Shown here in pieces: positions 8,062 through 17,808 of a stretch of DNA of 64,000 nucleotides (its first letter is position 1; the number at the start of each line of letters is the position of its first letter). Position numbers and translations under genes: made by a program. The notes below the pieces were generated by a model. It saw nothing but the letters and a program-made list of their open reading frames with translations. It was not told where the DNA came from and did not search any database. This DNA is from Anatilimnocola floriformis (GTDB taxonomy: Bacteria > Planctomycetota > Planctomycetia > Pirellulales > Pirellulaceae), in assembly GCF_024256385.1 (NCBI RefSeq), contig NZ_JAMLFW010000001.1:5580001-5644000 (forward strand). Direction: 5' to 3'.

Positions 8062-9375
8062 ATGAATCCCGCTGACATGCTGCGGATCGTCGATTCGATC
8101 CATCGCGAAAAGAACATCGACAAGGAAGTCGTATTTCAAGCCATCGAAGCCGCTCTGGTGAGCGCCGCTAAAAAGAGCTTCGGCGAAACCGCCGAAGTGA
8201 CGCTGCACATCGACCGCGCGACCGGCGCGATGTCGGGCACGCACAACGGCGAAGCGATGGGTGGCGAAGAAATCAGCGGCCGCATCGGCGCGCAGACCGC
8301 CAAGCAAGTCATCATTCAAAAGATCCGCGAAGCCGAACGCGATGCGCTGCTCGGCGAATTCGGCACGCAGATCGGCCAAATGGTCATCGGCACCGTAACC
8401 CGCGTCGAAGGTGGCGCCACGATCGTGTCGCTCACCAACAACGTCGAAGCCATTCTGCCGCGTTCGGAACAAATCCCTGGCGAATCGCACAATGTCAGCG
8501 AACGGGTCCGCGCCATCATTTTTGAAGTCAAGCCGCAAGGCTCGCGCGTCAAGGTTGTCCTCAGCCGCACTCGGCCGCAGTTGGTGCAGCGCTTGTTCGA
8601 ACAAGAAATTCCCGAAGTCAGCGAAGGTGTGATCTCGATCAACGCCATCGCTCGCGAACCGGCTCACCGCAGCAAGGTGGCCGTCAGCAGCACCGACCAA
8701 CGCGTCGATTGCGTCGGCGCTTGCGTTGGTATCCGCGGCAACCGCATCAAGAACATCGTTGATGAACTCGCCGGCGAACGGATCGACATCATCCGCTGGA
8801 GCGACGATCCGGAAACGCTCATCCGCGAAGCCCTCAAGCCCGCCGAAGTCGATCAAGTTCTGCTCTGCGATATGATCGGCCGCGCGATTGTGCTGGTCCG
8901 CGAAGATCAGCTCTCGCTGGCCATCGGCCGCAAGGGTCAAAACGTTCGCCTGGCCAGTAAGCTCTGCGGCTGGGACATCGAAATCATGACCAACGACGAG
9001 CTCGAACAGCAAATCGACCGAGCCGTCGCTGGTTACATGCAGATCGAAGGAATGACCGAAGAGTTGGCCTCGCGGCTCGTCGAACAGGGCTACCTGTCGT
9101 ACGACGATCTCGAAGTGATCGAGCCCGATGCCCTGATGGAAATGGGCGGTCTCGACGAAGAGCAAGTCGACAAGATCGTCAAGCAAGCCGAAGACCTGGC
9201 CGCCACGGCCAACAAAGCGGCCGAAGTCGAGAAGGCCCGCAAGCGGCTCGAAGAAATCGAAAGTGGCGCCCGCGACGCAAAGGGAAATCGGAAGCAGCCG
9301 CCGAAGAACGCTCCCAAGCCGCCACCGGCGCCCAAGGCTGAAGAACCACCACCAGCCCCGCCGGCTGCTGAGTAG
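8062..9375 (+). CDS. nusA: transcription termination/antitermination factor NusA
   Basis: 437 residues. NusA binds RNA polymerase and nascent RNA and modulates pausing, termination and antitermination. Domains in order: N-terminal RNAP-binding domain (MNPADMLRIVDSIHREKNID onward, about 1-110), S1 domain (IGTVTRVEGGATIVSLTNNVEAILPRSEQ in pieces), two KH domains (VGACVGIRGNRIKNIVDEL and LAIGRKGQNVRLASKL), then a helix-hairpin-like region and a Pro/Ala-rich C-terminal tail. GGGAAGGC precedes the ATG at 8062 and decides the start over an upstream frame inside the ABC gene. The usual partners rimP and infB are absent from both sides. Confidence 0.96.
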   Translation: MNPADMLRIVDSIHREKNIDKEVVFQAIEAALVSAAKKSFGETAEVTLHIDRATGAMSGTHNGEAMGGEEISGRIGAQTAKQVIIQKIREAERDALLGEFGTQIGQMVIGTVTRVEGGATIVSLTNNVEAILPRSEQIPGESHNVSERVRAIIFEVKPQGSRVKVVLSRTRPQLVQRLFEQEIPEVSEGVISINAIAREPAHRSKVAVSSTDQRVDCVGACVGIRGNRIKNIVDELAGERIDIIRWSDDPETLIREALKPAEVDQVLLCDMIGRAIVLVREDQLSLAIGRKGQNVRLASKLCGWDIEIMTNDELEQQIDRAVAGYMQIEGMTEELASRLVEQGYLSYDDLEVIEPDALMEMGGLDEEQVDKIVKQAEDLAATANKAAEVEKARKRLEEIESGARDAKGNRKQPPKNAPKPPPAPKAEEPPPAPPAAE

Positions 9376-9388
9376 TCAATTCTGAAAC

Positions 9389-9431
9389 TCCCTCGCCCCG
9401 ATATTCCGGGGAGAGGTTGGGGTGAGGAGCT
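9389..9431. repeat. palindromic intergenic repeat (CTCGCCCCG / CGGGGAGAG)
   Basis: Just after the nusA stop, CTCGCCCCG and CGGGGAGAG flank a short AT-containing loop and are followed by GTTGGGGTGAGGAG. The hairpin has no T-run, so it is not a clear intrinsic terminator. A different CTCTCC/GGAGAGG hairpin occurs at 47,985-48,015, also just past the end of a gene, which suggests a class of end-of-gene palindromes. Confidence 0.5.
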
Positions 9432-9586
9432 TCCTCGCTCCTTTCTTACGCGGTAATTCTGTGCCTGTCCCGGCATGCTGAGCCCTTACGCGCCCCGCAT
9501 TACAAAAATGCTAGCACGACATAACGGCCATTGTTAGAATCACCCCCTTGCGGTTATTTCAGCACTAATTCGCAGGGAGATTGCGC

Positions 9587-9748
9587 ATGAACTGGGGTAA
9601 GATGGGTGCCGGCCTGTTGATGGTCGTTGGCGGGCTGTTGTGGCTGGTTTTGGGCCTGATGGCGAACCGGCTGTTTTTCTATCCGGTCATTCTTTGCGGG
9701 ATCGGGTTGTTCACGATCGCTTCGGGTGCGCTAGGCAGCAGCGAGTAG
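9587..9748 (+). CDS. very small membrane protein (53 aa)
   Basis: 53 residues encoded from an ATG preceded by GCAGGGAGA, a good Shine-Dalgarno sequence at the right distance. The product starts MNWGKMGAGLLMVVGG and has two hydrophobic stretches (about residues 8-25 and 30-47) joined by ANRLFF, so it should be a two-helix inner-membrane hairpin. It ends in SGALGSSE. Function unknown. It lies between nusA and the convergent metF gene, 19 bases from the metF stop. Confidence 0.62.
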   Translation: MNWGKMGAGLLMVVGGLLWLVLGLMANRLFFYPVILCGIGLFTIASGALGSSE

Positions 9749-9767
9749 CTGCTCGCTTCACCGGACT

Positions 9768-10622
9768 CTACACGCGCACGGCCTTCAGCACTGCCGAAGT
9801 CGCCGGGGATTTGTTCAGCACGTAGAAGTGCACCCCGGGGATGCCGCGGTCGATAAGCTCTTGCACTTGCTGCGTGGCGAACTCGACGCCGACTTGGAAC
9901 TGCCAATCGGCGTCGTCTTTTTCACTCAGCTTGGCGATGAACGCTTCCGGCAGGCGAGCTTTGCAGAGTGACGTGATCCGCTGAATCTGGCCGAGGTTGG
10001 TCACCGGCAGAATGCCTGGAATGATCGGCACGCGGATGCCGAGGGCGGTGCAGGCGTCGCGGAAGCGGAAGAAATCGGCGTTGTCGTAGAACAGCTGCGT
10101 GATGATGCAATCGGCGCCGGCGGCGACTTTGCGTTGCAGGTTCTGCAGATCGACCTCGAAGCTCGGCGCTTCCTGGTGTGTCTCTGGATAACCGGCCACG
10201 GCCACGCCGTAGCTGGGAAACTCGCCTTTGACGAGCGCCAGCAGTTCGTTGGCATAGCGCAAGCCGCCGTCGACTGGCTTGAACGTCTCCTGACCCTTTG
10301 GTGGATCGCCACGGAGGGCCACGATATTGTCGACGCCGCGGCCACTGGCTTCTTTCAAGTACTCGCGCAGCTGATCCACCGTCGAGCCGACGCACGTCAG
10401 GTGCGAAGCTACTCGCACGCCGAAGCGGCGTTTCACTTCGCTGGTGATCTCCAGCGTTTTCTTTTGCGTGCTGCCACCAGCGCCGTAGGTGCAGGTGATT
10501 ACGTCGGGCCCGAACGCCATCAGGTGTTCGACGTTTTCATACATGGCCGCTTCGGCCGCCGCGGTCTTGGGAGGAAACAGCTCGAACGAGAGCGTGAAAT
10601 TTTTGGCTGGATAGAAAGTCAT
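9768..10622 (-). CDS. metF: 5,10-methylenetetrahydrofolate reductase
   Basis: 284 residues, matching the usual bacterial length. The flavoprotein reduces methylene-tetrahydrofolate to methyl-tetrahydrofolate, which feeds methionine synthesis. Family hallmarks: SFELFPPKT at the start with the catalytic Glu, TCTYGAGGST, HLTCVG, LRGDPP, GVAVAGYPETH, ITQLFYDN and PIIPGILPV, covering the TIM-barrel and FAD-binding positions. It is monocistronic here and convergent with the small membrane protein gene. The ATG at 10622 begins MTFYPAKNFTLSFE, right at the family start. Confidence 0.96.
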   Translation of the reverse strand: MTFYPAKNFTLSFELFPPKTAAAEAAMYENVEHLMAFGPDVITCTYGAGGSTQKKTLEITSEVKRRFGVRVASHLTCVGSTVDQLREYLKEASGRGVDNIVALRGDPPKGQETFKPVDGGLRYANELLALVKGEFPSYGVAVAGYPETHQEAPSFEVDLQNLQRKVAAGADCIITQLFYDNADFFRFRDACTALGIRVPIIPGILPVTNLGQIQRITSLCKARLPEAFIAKLSEKDDADWQFQVGVEFATQQVQELIDRGIPGVHFYVLNKSPATSAVLKAVRV

Positions 10623-10725
10623 GGAGCGAATCGTGCTGGGCGTCGCCAGCGTCGGTGAAGAGGAAGTTATCTTTCCTCACAGTGTACCCAGTTGTGGCCG
10701 ATGCTGGCAGCGTCGGCAGGGGGAG

Positions 10726-11742
10726 CTACGCAAACTTCTCGATCTCCGGCTCGCGAACTTCCTTGATCAGCTTCTGGATGATGTCTTCGTTGGTCATCCC
10801 TTCGGCCTGTGCCTGAAAATTGGTGCTGATGCGATGGCGGAGCACGGGAACCGCGATTTTGCGGATGTCTTCAAAAGCCACGCTGAAACGCCCTTCCATG
10901 GCAGCGACGGCTCTGCCGCCGTTGATCAGATTCTGACCGGCGCGGGGACCAGCGCCCCAGTCGACAAGTTCTTTGACGAACTTCGGCGCTGTTTCGTCCT
11001 TGGGCCGAGTGGCGCGCACCAGCCGGGCCGTGTATTTGATGATGTGCGGGCTGACGGCGACGGCGGCGACCAGCTTTTGGACCTGCACGATCTGCCGGGC
11101 GTTAAGGATCTTTTTGACCTCGATTTTTTCCTGCCGAGTCGTCGACGACAGAATCCGCTCTTCTTCTTCCAGGTTCGGATAACCGACCTTGATGTTGAAC
11201 ATGAAGCGGTCGAGTTGGGCTTCCGGCAGCGGGTATGTTCCTTCCTGATCGATCGGGTTCTGCGTCGCGATGACGAAGAACGGCTCGGGCAGATCGTAGG
11301 TCGTGCGGCCGACGGTGATTTCCCGTTCTTGCATGGCCTGCAGCAACGCGGCCTGCGTTTTCGGCGGCGTACGGTTGATTTCGTCGGCCAGCAGAATGTT
11401 GGTGAAGACGGGCCCTTCGACGAAGCGGAAGTTTCGCTTGCCGGCTTCGTCTTCCTCAAGCACGTTCGTGCCGGTGATGTCGCTAGGCATCAAGTCGGGC
11501 GTGAATTGAATCCGCTTGAAGCCGACGTCGAGAATCTTGGCCAGCGTGCTCACCATCAAGGTTTTGGCGAGGCCCGGAACGCCTTCGAGCAGGCAATGGC
11601 CGCGGGTGAAGATGGCCGCGAAGAGCTGCTCGATGACGTCGTTCTGACCGACGATCACCCGCTGCAATTCCTGGTGCATCACCAAGCGATGGCGAGCAAA
11701 ATCCTGCAGCATTTCCCCCAAGCTTCTCGGTTTATCGCTCAT
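10726..11742 (-). CDS. MoxR-family AAA+ ATPase
   Basis: 338 residues. Walker A GVPGLAKT, Walker [16 protein letters not shown], sensor-1 region FFVIATQNP and [11 protein letters not shown] are the MoxR hallmarks. These ATPases act as chaperones that help assemble or activate metal- or cofactor-containing complexes, often together with VWA-domain proteins. None is seen next to this copy inside the window. The frame extends upstream, but the ATG at 11742 ([19 protein letters not shown]) gives the usual length. Divergent from the symporter gene with a 124-base spacer. Confidence 0.92.
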   Translation of the reverse strand: MSDKPRSLGEMLQDFARHRLVMHQELQRVIVGQNDVIEQLFAAIFTRGHCLLEGVPGLAKTLMVSTLAKILDVGFKRIQFTPDLMPSDITGTNVLEEDEAGKRNFRFVEGPVFTNILLADEINRTPPKTQAALLQAMQEREITVGRTTYDLPEPFFVIATQNPIDQEGTYPLPEAQLDRFMFNIKVGYPNLEEEERILSSTTRQEKIEVKKILNARQIVQVQKLVAAVAVSPHIIKYTARLVRATRPKDETAPKFVKELVDWGAGPRAGQNLINGGRAVAAMEGRFSVAFEDIRKIAVPVLRHRISTNFQAQAEGMTNEDIIQKLIKEVREPEIEKFA

Positions 11743-11866
11743 AGTTCTGGCTTTGGGGAGTCCATTCGAGGTGTGGCCCTGGGGTGGCTGAACAGTCGAT
11801 TTTAGGGGTGATGCCCGATGGCGACAACGGCAACCATGCTGACACCGACAGCGTGGGCTGATAGCT

Positions 11867-13279
11867 TTGGGCAATCAAGGAACCCTGCAGTTGAATGAAT
11901 GTCCGCCAAAACCCGAGCCGAAGTCGTCGTTCAGCTGGTCGCCGCTGGGGTGGCCGCTTCCCGTGCGCGTGGTGCTCGGCGTCACGCTGGGAGCGATCAT
12001 CGGCTTTTATGCCGGCGACCGCGACATTCGCTACGGCTGGACGACGGCGCATCTCGGTGAAATCGCCAAGCTCTATATCCAACTCCTCACCGCGCTCGCC
12101 ACGCCGCTGATTTTCTTTGCGGTGATCGAAGCCTTTGTCAAAACGCAGATCAGCGGCGCACAAGGGTTGAAGATGTTCGTCGTTTGCGCGGTAAACATCG
12201 CTTTTGCATTTGCGGTGGGACTGTTGATTCTTAATGTCTTCAAACCGGGCCTGAGTTGGCGAAAAGATCTAACGGAAGCGCTGCAAAAAGAGAAAGACAA
12301 AGAGAAGGAAAAAGACAAAACCGCCGCGAGTGAAAAGGCTCAGCCTGGCAAAGGCCCCAGCATCAGCGATGACGCCAAGAAAGTCTCGCTCTCGCCCCTG
12401 GAGATTTTGAAGTCGTACATTCCCAAAAGCGTGCTGCAGCCGTTCAGCGAGAACATGGTGTTGACGGTGGCCGTGCTCGCGATCTTGATCGGAGCGGCTC
12501 TTCGTTCGCTGAAGCATGCCGACGATCCAGAGCTCCTGCCTTCGCTCGTTGTCTTCGAGCATCTAATCGTGGCCATCTATCAGATCATCATCAAAATGCT
12601 GATGTGGCTGATCGAACTGGCGCCGTATGCCATCTGCTTTGCCGTGGCAGGCGTGGTCGGTTCGACAGGCTTGAAGGCCTTCAAGCAGGTGGGAGTGTTC
12701 TTCCTTACCACAACAGTCGCGCTCAGCATTCATGCCTTCATTTACTATCCGCTCACGGCTTGGCTGATTGGTGGGAAGAGCCCGCTGCGGTACTTCAGCG
12801 AGGGGATCGGCGCGATCCTCACTGGCTTTTCGCTCAACAGTAGTCTGGCGACTGCTCCTCTCACATTGCAAGCGCTTGAACGTTTGCAGGTCAGCGAATC
12901 TTCGGCCCGCTTGAGCGCCTGTGTCGGCACGAACTTCAACAACGATGGCATCACGCTTTATGAAGCGATGACTGCTCTCTTCATCGCGCAGGCTGCCGGA
13001 ATGGAGCTGACCATTGCCCAGCAGATCACCATTTTGCTCGCTGCGCTGGCCGGCAGTATGGGCATCGCCGGCATTCCCAACTCCGGCTTGATTATTCTCA
13101 CCTTGGTGCTAAAAGCAGCGCAGCTCCCCGATGAAGTGGTGAATTACGCTCTGCCGATCGTATACAGCATCGACTTCATCATCGCACGTCTCCGCTCGGC
13201 GGTGAACGTGATGGGAGATCTGCAAGTGGCTATTCTTCTCGACGCTGGCCAACAGCAGGGCATGCCTCCCCAGGAATGA
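11867..13279 (+). CDS. dicarboxylate/amino-acid:cation symporter (DAACS, SDF family)
   Basis: 470 residues from a TTG at 11867; a second TTG at 11891 is an alternative, and no ATG fits. Several membrane helices are visible. Family features include [12 protein letters not shown] after the third helix, and the C-terminal half with [18 protein letters not shown] (serine-rich re-entrant loop), [10 protein letters not shown] and [14 protein letters not shown], which hold substrate and sodium sites in this family. An unusual highly charged insert ([10 protein letters not shown], about residues 143-160) sits in the loop before helix 4. Imports C4-dicarboxylates or acidic amino acids with sodium or protons; the exact substrate is not known. 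Confidence 0.9.
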   Translation: MGNQGTLQLNECPPKPEPKSSFSWSPLGWPLPVRVVLGVTLGAIIGFYAGDRDIRYGWTTAHLGEIAKLYIQLLTALATPLIFFAVIEAFVKTQISGAQGLKMFVVCAVNIAFAFAVGLLILNVFKPGLSWRKDLTEALQKEKDKEKEKDKTAASEKAQPGKGPSISDDAKKVSLSPLEILKSYIPKSVLQPFSENMVLTVAVLAILIGAALRSLKHADDPELLPSLVVFEHLIVAIYQIIIKMLMWLIELAPYAICFAVAGVVGSTGLKAFKQVGVFFLTTTVALSIHAFIYYPLTAWLIGGKSPLRYFSEGIGAILTGFSLNSSLATAPLTLQALERLQVSESSARLSACVGTNFNNDGITLYEAMTALFIAQAAGMELTIAQQITILLAALAGSMGIAGIPNSGLIILTLVLKAAQLPDEVVNYALPIVYSIDFIIARLRSAVNVMGDLQVAILLDAGQQQGMPPQE

Positions 13280-13423
13280 CCGTCGCCTGCTTGCGACTTA
13301 CCGCAACCTGAATAATTCCACCGACAATACCGAACCATTTGCGCAGTAATCGATATTATTTGCTAGACAAGCGGCGCACTCTCTTTCTCATCACGCGCCG
13401 TATCTAAAGGAACTGGGGGCTAC

Positions 13424-14353
13424 ATGCAACGGGCGACGATCCGGCCTAACAGGCCGATGGGGTTTACGTTGGTTGAGTTGCTGGTGGTGATTGCCATCAT
13501 CGGCGTACTCGTGGCTCTCTTGCTTCCTGCCGTGCAGGCCGCCCGCGAATCGGCTCGCCGCATGCAATGCAGCAACAACGTGAAGCAACTCGTGCTCGCT
13601 TCGCACAATTTGCACGACACCTATCTCGTGTTTCCGCCGGCTGGTGCTGCCGGCAATGCTTGGAACGGCCGCGTTTCTCGTGAAGGTCCGTTCAAGGGAC
13701 TGGCCGGTTCGTGGTTCTTTCACATCCTGCCATTTATCGAGCAGAGCAACTTGTACAACGGTGCGGTTGGCGCGGGCGGCGGCATGGATAGCACCTACAA
13801 CGGTAAGCTCGTTTACAACTATCAGCTGAAGGCCTATCGTTGCCCATCCGATCGCAGCCCTGGTTTGCAGCGCAACTATGGCAATCCCGCCGGCCCCGAT
13901 GCAACTCACGCGTTGAGCAATTACGGCGCGAACTATCTGGCTTTCGGCGATCCGATGACTGGTACGCAAGAAGGCGCCTCGAAGATGGCGACCTTCACCG
14001 ATGGCACTTCGAATCTGGTCTTCATTGGAGAACGCTACAGCTGGTACGGCACCACTCCGCTGTCGTGCTTGTGGGCCAATTCCGAAAATCGCTGGAGCCC
14101 GCAGATCTGCCGCGCTCCCGGCTCGAGCAACAGCACGACGGCCGGCTATGCCCCGTGCCCGAAGTTCCAAGTGGCCGTCATTTACACGGTGGCCAACGAC
14201 TCCACTTCAGGCGGCCAATCGTCGCATCCGGGCGTGATGAACATCGGCATGGGCGATGGCAGCGTGCGTGGCATTAACGGCTCGATCGCCGCCACCACTT
14301 GGGCCTACCTGTGCGATCCGCAGGATGGCAATCCGATTCCTGGCGACTTCTAA
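13424..14353 (+). CDS. DUF1559-type prepilin-like protein, copy 1
   Basis: 309 residues. The N-terminus [16 protein letters not shown] (residues 12-27) is a type II pseudopilin signal: prepilin peptidase should cut after the Gly before FTLVE, leaving Phe1 and Glu5. The helix continues through [24 protein letters not shown]. The rest is the planctomycete-rich DUF1559 body, with ADGSVR-like MGDGSVRGINGS near the C-terminus. Function is unproven; such proteins are thought to be surface or periplasmic and occur in many copies per genome. A small lipoprotein gene follows 42 bases downstream, a pattern seen three times in this window. Confidence 0.88.
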   Translation: MQRATIRPNRPMGFTLVELLVVIAIIGVLVALLLPAVQAARESARRMQCSNNVKQLVLASHNLHDTYLVFPPAGAAGNAWNGRVSREGPFKGLAGSWFFHILPFIEQSNLYNGAVGAGGGMDSTYNGKLVYNYQLKAYRCPSDRSPGLQRNYGNPAGPDATHALSNYGANYLAFGDPMTGTQEGASKMATFTDGTSNLVFIGERYSWYGTTPLSCLWANSENRWSPQICRAPGSSNSTTAGYAPCPKFQVAVIYTVANDSTSGGQSSHPGVMNIGMGDGSVRGINGSIAATTWAYLCDPQDGNPIPGDF

Positions 14354-14395
14354 TACGGTCTTTACCTCTCCCCATTTGAGTTCTCGATCAGCAAC

Positions 14396-14809
14396 ATGAT
14401 GAAGCCTGCTCAGTTTGCGCTCCCACTCCTGGTCTGTATTGTCACTCTCACTGGTTGCGGCAAAGGTGTTCCCTCGGCCGTTTCGGGCAAGGTGCTGCTC
14501 GACGGCCAACCGCTGGCGGGAGCTTCAGTGCAATTGATTGCCAGCGGCAACGATGTGCTGGGAATGTATTCGCAAACGACCGACTCGGCCGGCAACTTTC
14601 GAATTTCCGAAAAAGGAAGCTCGAATAATCCGATCAAGCCGGGGAGCTACGTGGTGCTGGTCAGCAAGACCGAAATGCCAGCCATGGGCCAGGTGAACGA
14701 GCTCGTGCCGGTCATCTATATGGATCGCACCAAGAGCCCGCTGAAGGTGGAAATCACCAATGCCAACACGCAACTGCCGCCGCTCGAATTAAAGAGCGAT
14801 GCGAAGTAG
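14396..14809 (+). CDS. lipoprotein with carboxypeptidase-regulatory-like domain
   Basis: 137 residues. Signal peptide with lipobox LTGC (Cys at residue 18), so the mature protein should be lipid-anchored. The body has the beta-sandwich pattern SGKVLLDGQPLAGASVQL ... GNFRISEKG ... PGSYVVLVSK, as in transthyretin-like/carboxypeptidase-regulatory domains. Two ATGs (14396, 14399) are equally possible. It pairs with the DUF1559 gene just upstream. Substrate or partner unknown. Confidence 0.82.
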   Translation: MMKPAQFALPLLVCIVTLTGCGKGVPSAVSGKVLLDGQPLAGASVQLIASGNDVLGMYSQTTDSAGNFRISEKGSSNNPIKPGSYVVLVSKTEMPAMGQVNELVPVIYMDRTKSPLKVEITNANTQLPPLELKSDAK

Positions 14810-14873
14810 CTCCCAGCCAGCTTAGAATGACGGCAACCCCAGATTAGCAACAGATTTCGTTGCGGTTGCCATC

Positions 14874-16283
14874 ATGACCTCCTCTTCCGAAAGCGATCGA
14901 GCGACGCCTGAAAAAAACGCGACGGCAAGTCGTCGCGCAATGATCGGCTGCCTGGGCATTCCGGCGCTCCTGCTTGTGCTGATCATTCTCGGGCTGGGCG
15001 TCTGGTATCAGGTCGAAATGAGGCAGGCGCGTCGCGCCTTGGCGACCGAGCTGAAGTACGTTCGCGAGCGTGGCGTGCCCCTTACCTCGCTCGATCTCGA
15101 AGACTCTTATCGACTCGATCCGCAGCGCGAAGACGTGACTGCAGAACTGCTGAAATTGTTGGCCATCGCCGACGATCGACAGTTGCAAACGCTGGCCGCT
15201 GCGTTGCCGATTGTGGGGAATGGCGCCAGTCCGCCGTCGCCGGGAAAAGACTGGCCACAACTGGACGAGGTCGAAGCGTATCTGGGCAAACATCAAGCAA
15301 TGCGCGATTTCGTAGCCACATTGCCGAACCGTCCATTCACGGTGCGCTATCCCGTCGATCTGACACAGGGCATGAATGCGAAGCTCCCGCACGTGCAGCA
15401 AGTGCGACACGCCGCGCGCCTGCTGCAGTTGCAATGTCATGTCGATCTGCATCGCAACCTTCCGGCCGAAGCGGTCAAGCGAATTCTGGAAGTGCTCGCC
15501 CTCAGCGACACGCTGGCCAACGAGCCGATCATCATTTCGCAGCTCGTTCGTTGTGCGTTGCAAGGCGTGGCGCTGCGCATGCTGGCCGACACGCTGCAGC
15601 ACGCCGACGTGAGCGACGCCGATTTGCTCCGCCTGCAAACTGCGTTGCAGCAGTTCGACGGTCAGCAGTCCTGGCGACAAGGGCTGCAAGGCGAACGCGC
15701 AATGGCTTACACGGCGAGTACGTTGCCGCTGAACAAAATTGGTTCGCCAACGCTGACCCGTGCCGATCTCGAGCGTTTTGCCAGTCGTCAGCCGCCGCGC
15801 CCGCATGATGCAGCTCTCACGCTGCGCATCTTCCGTCAAATGGAAGTTGCCACCGACGAGTCGCTGCTGAAAGCCATTGAAGCAGGAGCAGAAACCGATA
15901 GCGAAGTGAAGCTAATCGCCGCTCACCCGGTGAAGCGAGTCGTTCACATGCAGTCACTCCTCTACACGCCGGCCCTCGGAACCGGCGTGCAAGCTGCAGC
16001 CCGCACCGACGCCAGCTTGCAATCCGCCGCGACTGCCATCGCCGCCCTCCGCTTTCGCCGGGCCAATCGAGTTTGGCCCCAGCAGCTGAGTCAGCTCGTG
16101 CCGGAGTTTCTCACGGCCGTTCCCACCGACCCTTTCGACGGCCAGCCGCTGCGAATGGTCGTTACCGACAGCGAATTTAAGGTCTATTCGATCGGTAAGG
16201 ACAAGGTCGACCAGGGTGGCGATCTCGCCGAGCCGCAAATGCGAGATCTGGGGTTCGTCGCGCCGTGGCGGGATGCGAAATGA
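14874..16283 (+). CDS. hypothetical protein with N-terminal membrane anchor
   Basis: 469 residues. Charged Ser/Thr-rich N-terminus, then one membrane helix (about residues 24-44, IGCLGIPALLLVLIILGLGVW), then a long soluble and probably helical domain with many Leu/Gln/Ala and no Cys-based motif. The C-terminal section (FRRANRVWPQQLSQLVPEFL, then PFDGQPLRM and YSIGKDKVDQGG) resembles the end of type II secretion-like pseudopilins or of planctomycete hypothetical proteins that end in D-P-F-D-G-x-P-L. No function assigned. It stands between two DUF1559/lipoprotein pairs. Confidence 0.72.
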   Translation: MTSSSESDRATPEKNATASRRAMIGCLGIPALLLVLIILGLGVWYQVEMRQARRALATELKYVRERGVPLTSLDLEDSYRLDPQREDVTAELLKLLAIADDRQLQTLAAALPIVGNGASPPSPGKDWPQLDEVEAYLGKHQAMRDFVATLPNRPFTVRYPVDLTQGMNAKLPHVQQVRHAARLLQLQCHVDLHRNLPAEAVKRILEVLALSDTLANEPIIISQLVRCALQGVALRMLADTLQHADVSDADLLRLQTALQQFDGQQSWRQGLQGERAMAYTASTLPLNKIGSPTLTRADLERFASRQPPRPHDAALTLRIFRQMEVATDESLLKAIEAGAETDSEVKLIAAHPVKRVVHMQSLLYTPALGTGVQAAARTDASLQSAATAIAALRFRRANRVWPQQLSQLVPEFLTAVPTDPFDGQPLRMVVTDSEFKVYSIGKDKVDQGGDLAEPQMRDLGFVAPWRDAK

Positions 16284-16345
16284 CGCAAAATAATTACAAA
16301 TTTCCCAGATCTCTGCCAAAGTAAGCCTATTTCCAGCTCGTTCGA

Positions 16346-16375
16346 TTGGAACGACCGGATTCCCGTCGTTACACT
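16346..16375 (+). promoter_or_regulatory. possible sigma70-like promoter for DUF1559 copy 2
   Basis: TTGGAA (16346-16351), an 18-base spacer, then TACACT (16370-16375). It lies about 130 bases before the chosen start of the second DUF1559 gene. Moderate match only; no start-site data. Confidence 0.35.
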
Positions 16376-16505
16376 AAAAGTGTGTCCCTTGGAGTTTCGC
16401 CGCCAGGAGAAAACTCCCTCCCACTGGGTCCGCCCAAGTAAAGCATCCACCCGAATGAGCGCCGCAGGTTGCTGCGGCCCAGAAACGCGCCGGAGGCGTG
16501 CAACA

Positions 16506-17501
16506 ATGCGATTTGCTGCCAGTCCCCGAACCTTTGCGCATCGACCGCGACTGGCAGCTCGCGCTTTCACCCTGGTTGAACTCCTGGTGGTGATTGCCAT
16601 CATCGGCGCCCTGGTCGCACTCTTGCTGCCGGCAGTCCAAGCCGCCCGCGAAGCCGCCCGCCGTTCGCAGTGCACCAATAACCTGAAACAAGTCGCCCTT
16701 AGCTCGCACAATTTTCACGATACCTTCGGCAGGTTTCCGGCAGGCACGCTCGGCACACTCCCCACGCTCCCGGCCACGGGCGTTGATCTGGACAACGATC
16801 AATGCATTGGGGCCATCGCGTCGTTGCTCCCTTACATCGAGCAACAAGGCGCGGCGAATATGATTCATCGCAAGCTCGGTTACGACCAACGTGAGTCCTT
16901 CTGGGCCAATGATTCTTCGACCCTCGACGCAGCCCGCATGAAGACCAAGGTGCTCGTCTGCCCTTCGACCAATCCCTACGAACATCAGGCCGACAACACG
17001 ATCGTGATGCAGTATCCGGTCGAAACGCAGCCCGCCGGTCCTTCGCCAACTGCCATCGTCTATTTCCAATACGCGATGCCTGATCCGGCCGGTCGAACGT
17101 TGGGCCGTACCAATTACGTCGGCTGCGGCGGCCTCGGCGCTGATATCCCTGGCTGGGAAAACTATCGCGGCGTTTTTTATAATCGCAGCAATACGCGCAT
17201 GAGCGACATCACCGACGGCAACAGCAACACGCTGCTGTTCGGCGAAGCCATCGGCGGCAAACCGACTCCCAGCGCCAGCTCGCGGCAATACGGTTTCACT
17301 TGGATGGGCGTGGGATATCTGGCCAACTACCAAGGCCTGCGCGGCAAGTCGTGGAGCAGCTTCAGCTCGGAGCATCCCCGCGTGGTGCTGTTTGCATTAG
17401 CCGACGGCTCGGTGCGGCCGGTCAGTATGGGCATCGATCTCTACAACTACTTCGACGCCGCGAGCATCGCCGACGGCAGACTCACCAAGCTCGATCCTTG
17501 A
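16506..17501 (+). CDS. DUF1559-type prepilin-like protein, copy 2
   Basis: 331 residues from the ATG at 16506, which has GGAGG about 12 bases upstream; in-frame starts at 16380 and 16455 would add an unlikely tail. Pseudopilin signal [20 protein letters not shown] (about 18-37), with Ala before the Phe, followed by [20 protein letters not shown]. The DUF1559 body contains the [11 protein letters not shown] segment and ends with [13 protein letters not shown]. Expected to be exported and anchored by its N-terminal helix. A lipoprotein gene follows 22 bases later. Confidence 0.88.
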   Translation: MRFAASPRTFAHRPRLAARAFTLVELLVVIAIIGALVALLLPAVQAAREAARRSQCTNNLKQVALSSHNFHDTFGRFPAGTLGTLPTLPATGVDLDNDQCIGAIASLLPYIEQQGAANMIHRKLGYDQRESFWANDSSTLDAARMKTKVLVCPSTNPYEHQADNTIVMQYPVETQPAGPSPTAIVYFQYAMPDPAGRTLGRTNYVGCGGLGADIPGWENYRGVFYNRSNTRMSDITDGNSNTLLFGEAIGGKPTPSASSRQYGFTWMGVGYLANYQGLRGKSWSSFSSEHPRVVLFALADGSVRPVSMGIDLYNYFDAASIADGRLTKLDP

Positions 17502-17523
17502 GGTCGCGTACAGGATCCAGCTC

Positions 17524-17802
17524 ATGTCATCCACAATTCGCTTCACTCTCGCGTCTCTCTGCCTCTCAATTGCAGTAGGTTGCGGCTCCAAGATTCCCGA
17601 AAGCCCGCCTGGTCCAGGGCCTGTCGGCGAAATCCGCGATACCGCCACGGGCAAAGTCATCATGCAGGCTCCCACGGTCAGTCCTTCCGGCACTCCCGTC
17701 CGTCAGCAGTTCCTCAGAAATCCCACACCGGCAACAGACAGCGCGCCACTTGATACACTGCCCAGTGGAGAGAAGCTGCGTTACACCCCGCCGAAGAGAT
17801 AG
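17524..17802 (+). CDS. small lipoprotein
   Basis: 92 residues. Signal peptide with lipobox AVGC (Cys at residue 20), then a short proline-rich, probably unstructured mature chain (SPPGPGPVGE ... RYTPPKR). It follows DUF1559 copy 2 and is followed 6 bases later by the TPR gene, so the three may be one transcript. It lacks the beta-sandwich domain of the lipoprotein paired with copy 1. Confidence 0.7.
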   Translation: MSSTIRFTLASLCLSIAVGCGSKIPESPPGPGPVGEIRDTATGKVIMQAPTVSPSGTPVRQQFLRNPTPATDSAPLDTLPSGEKLRYTPPKR

Positions 17803-17808
17803 GTCCTC

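Noticed and set aside
7627-9186. 519-codon minus-strand frame across the ABC gene and nusA
   Set aside because: Asp/Phe/His-rich shadow spanning two well-supported genes.
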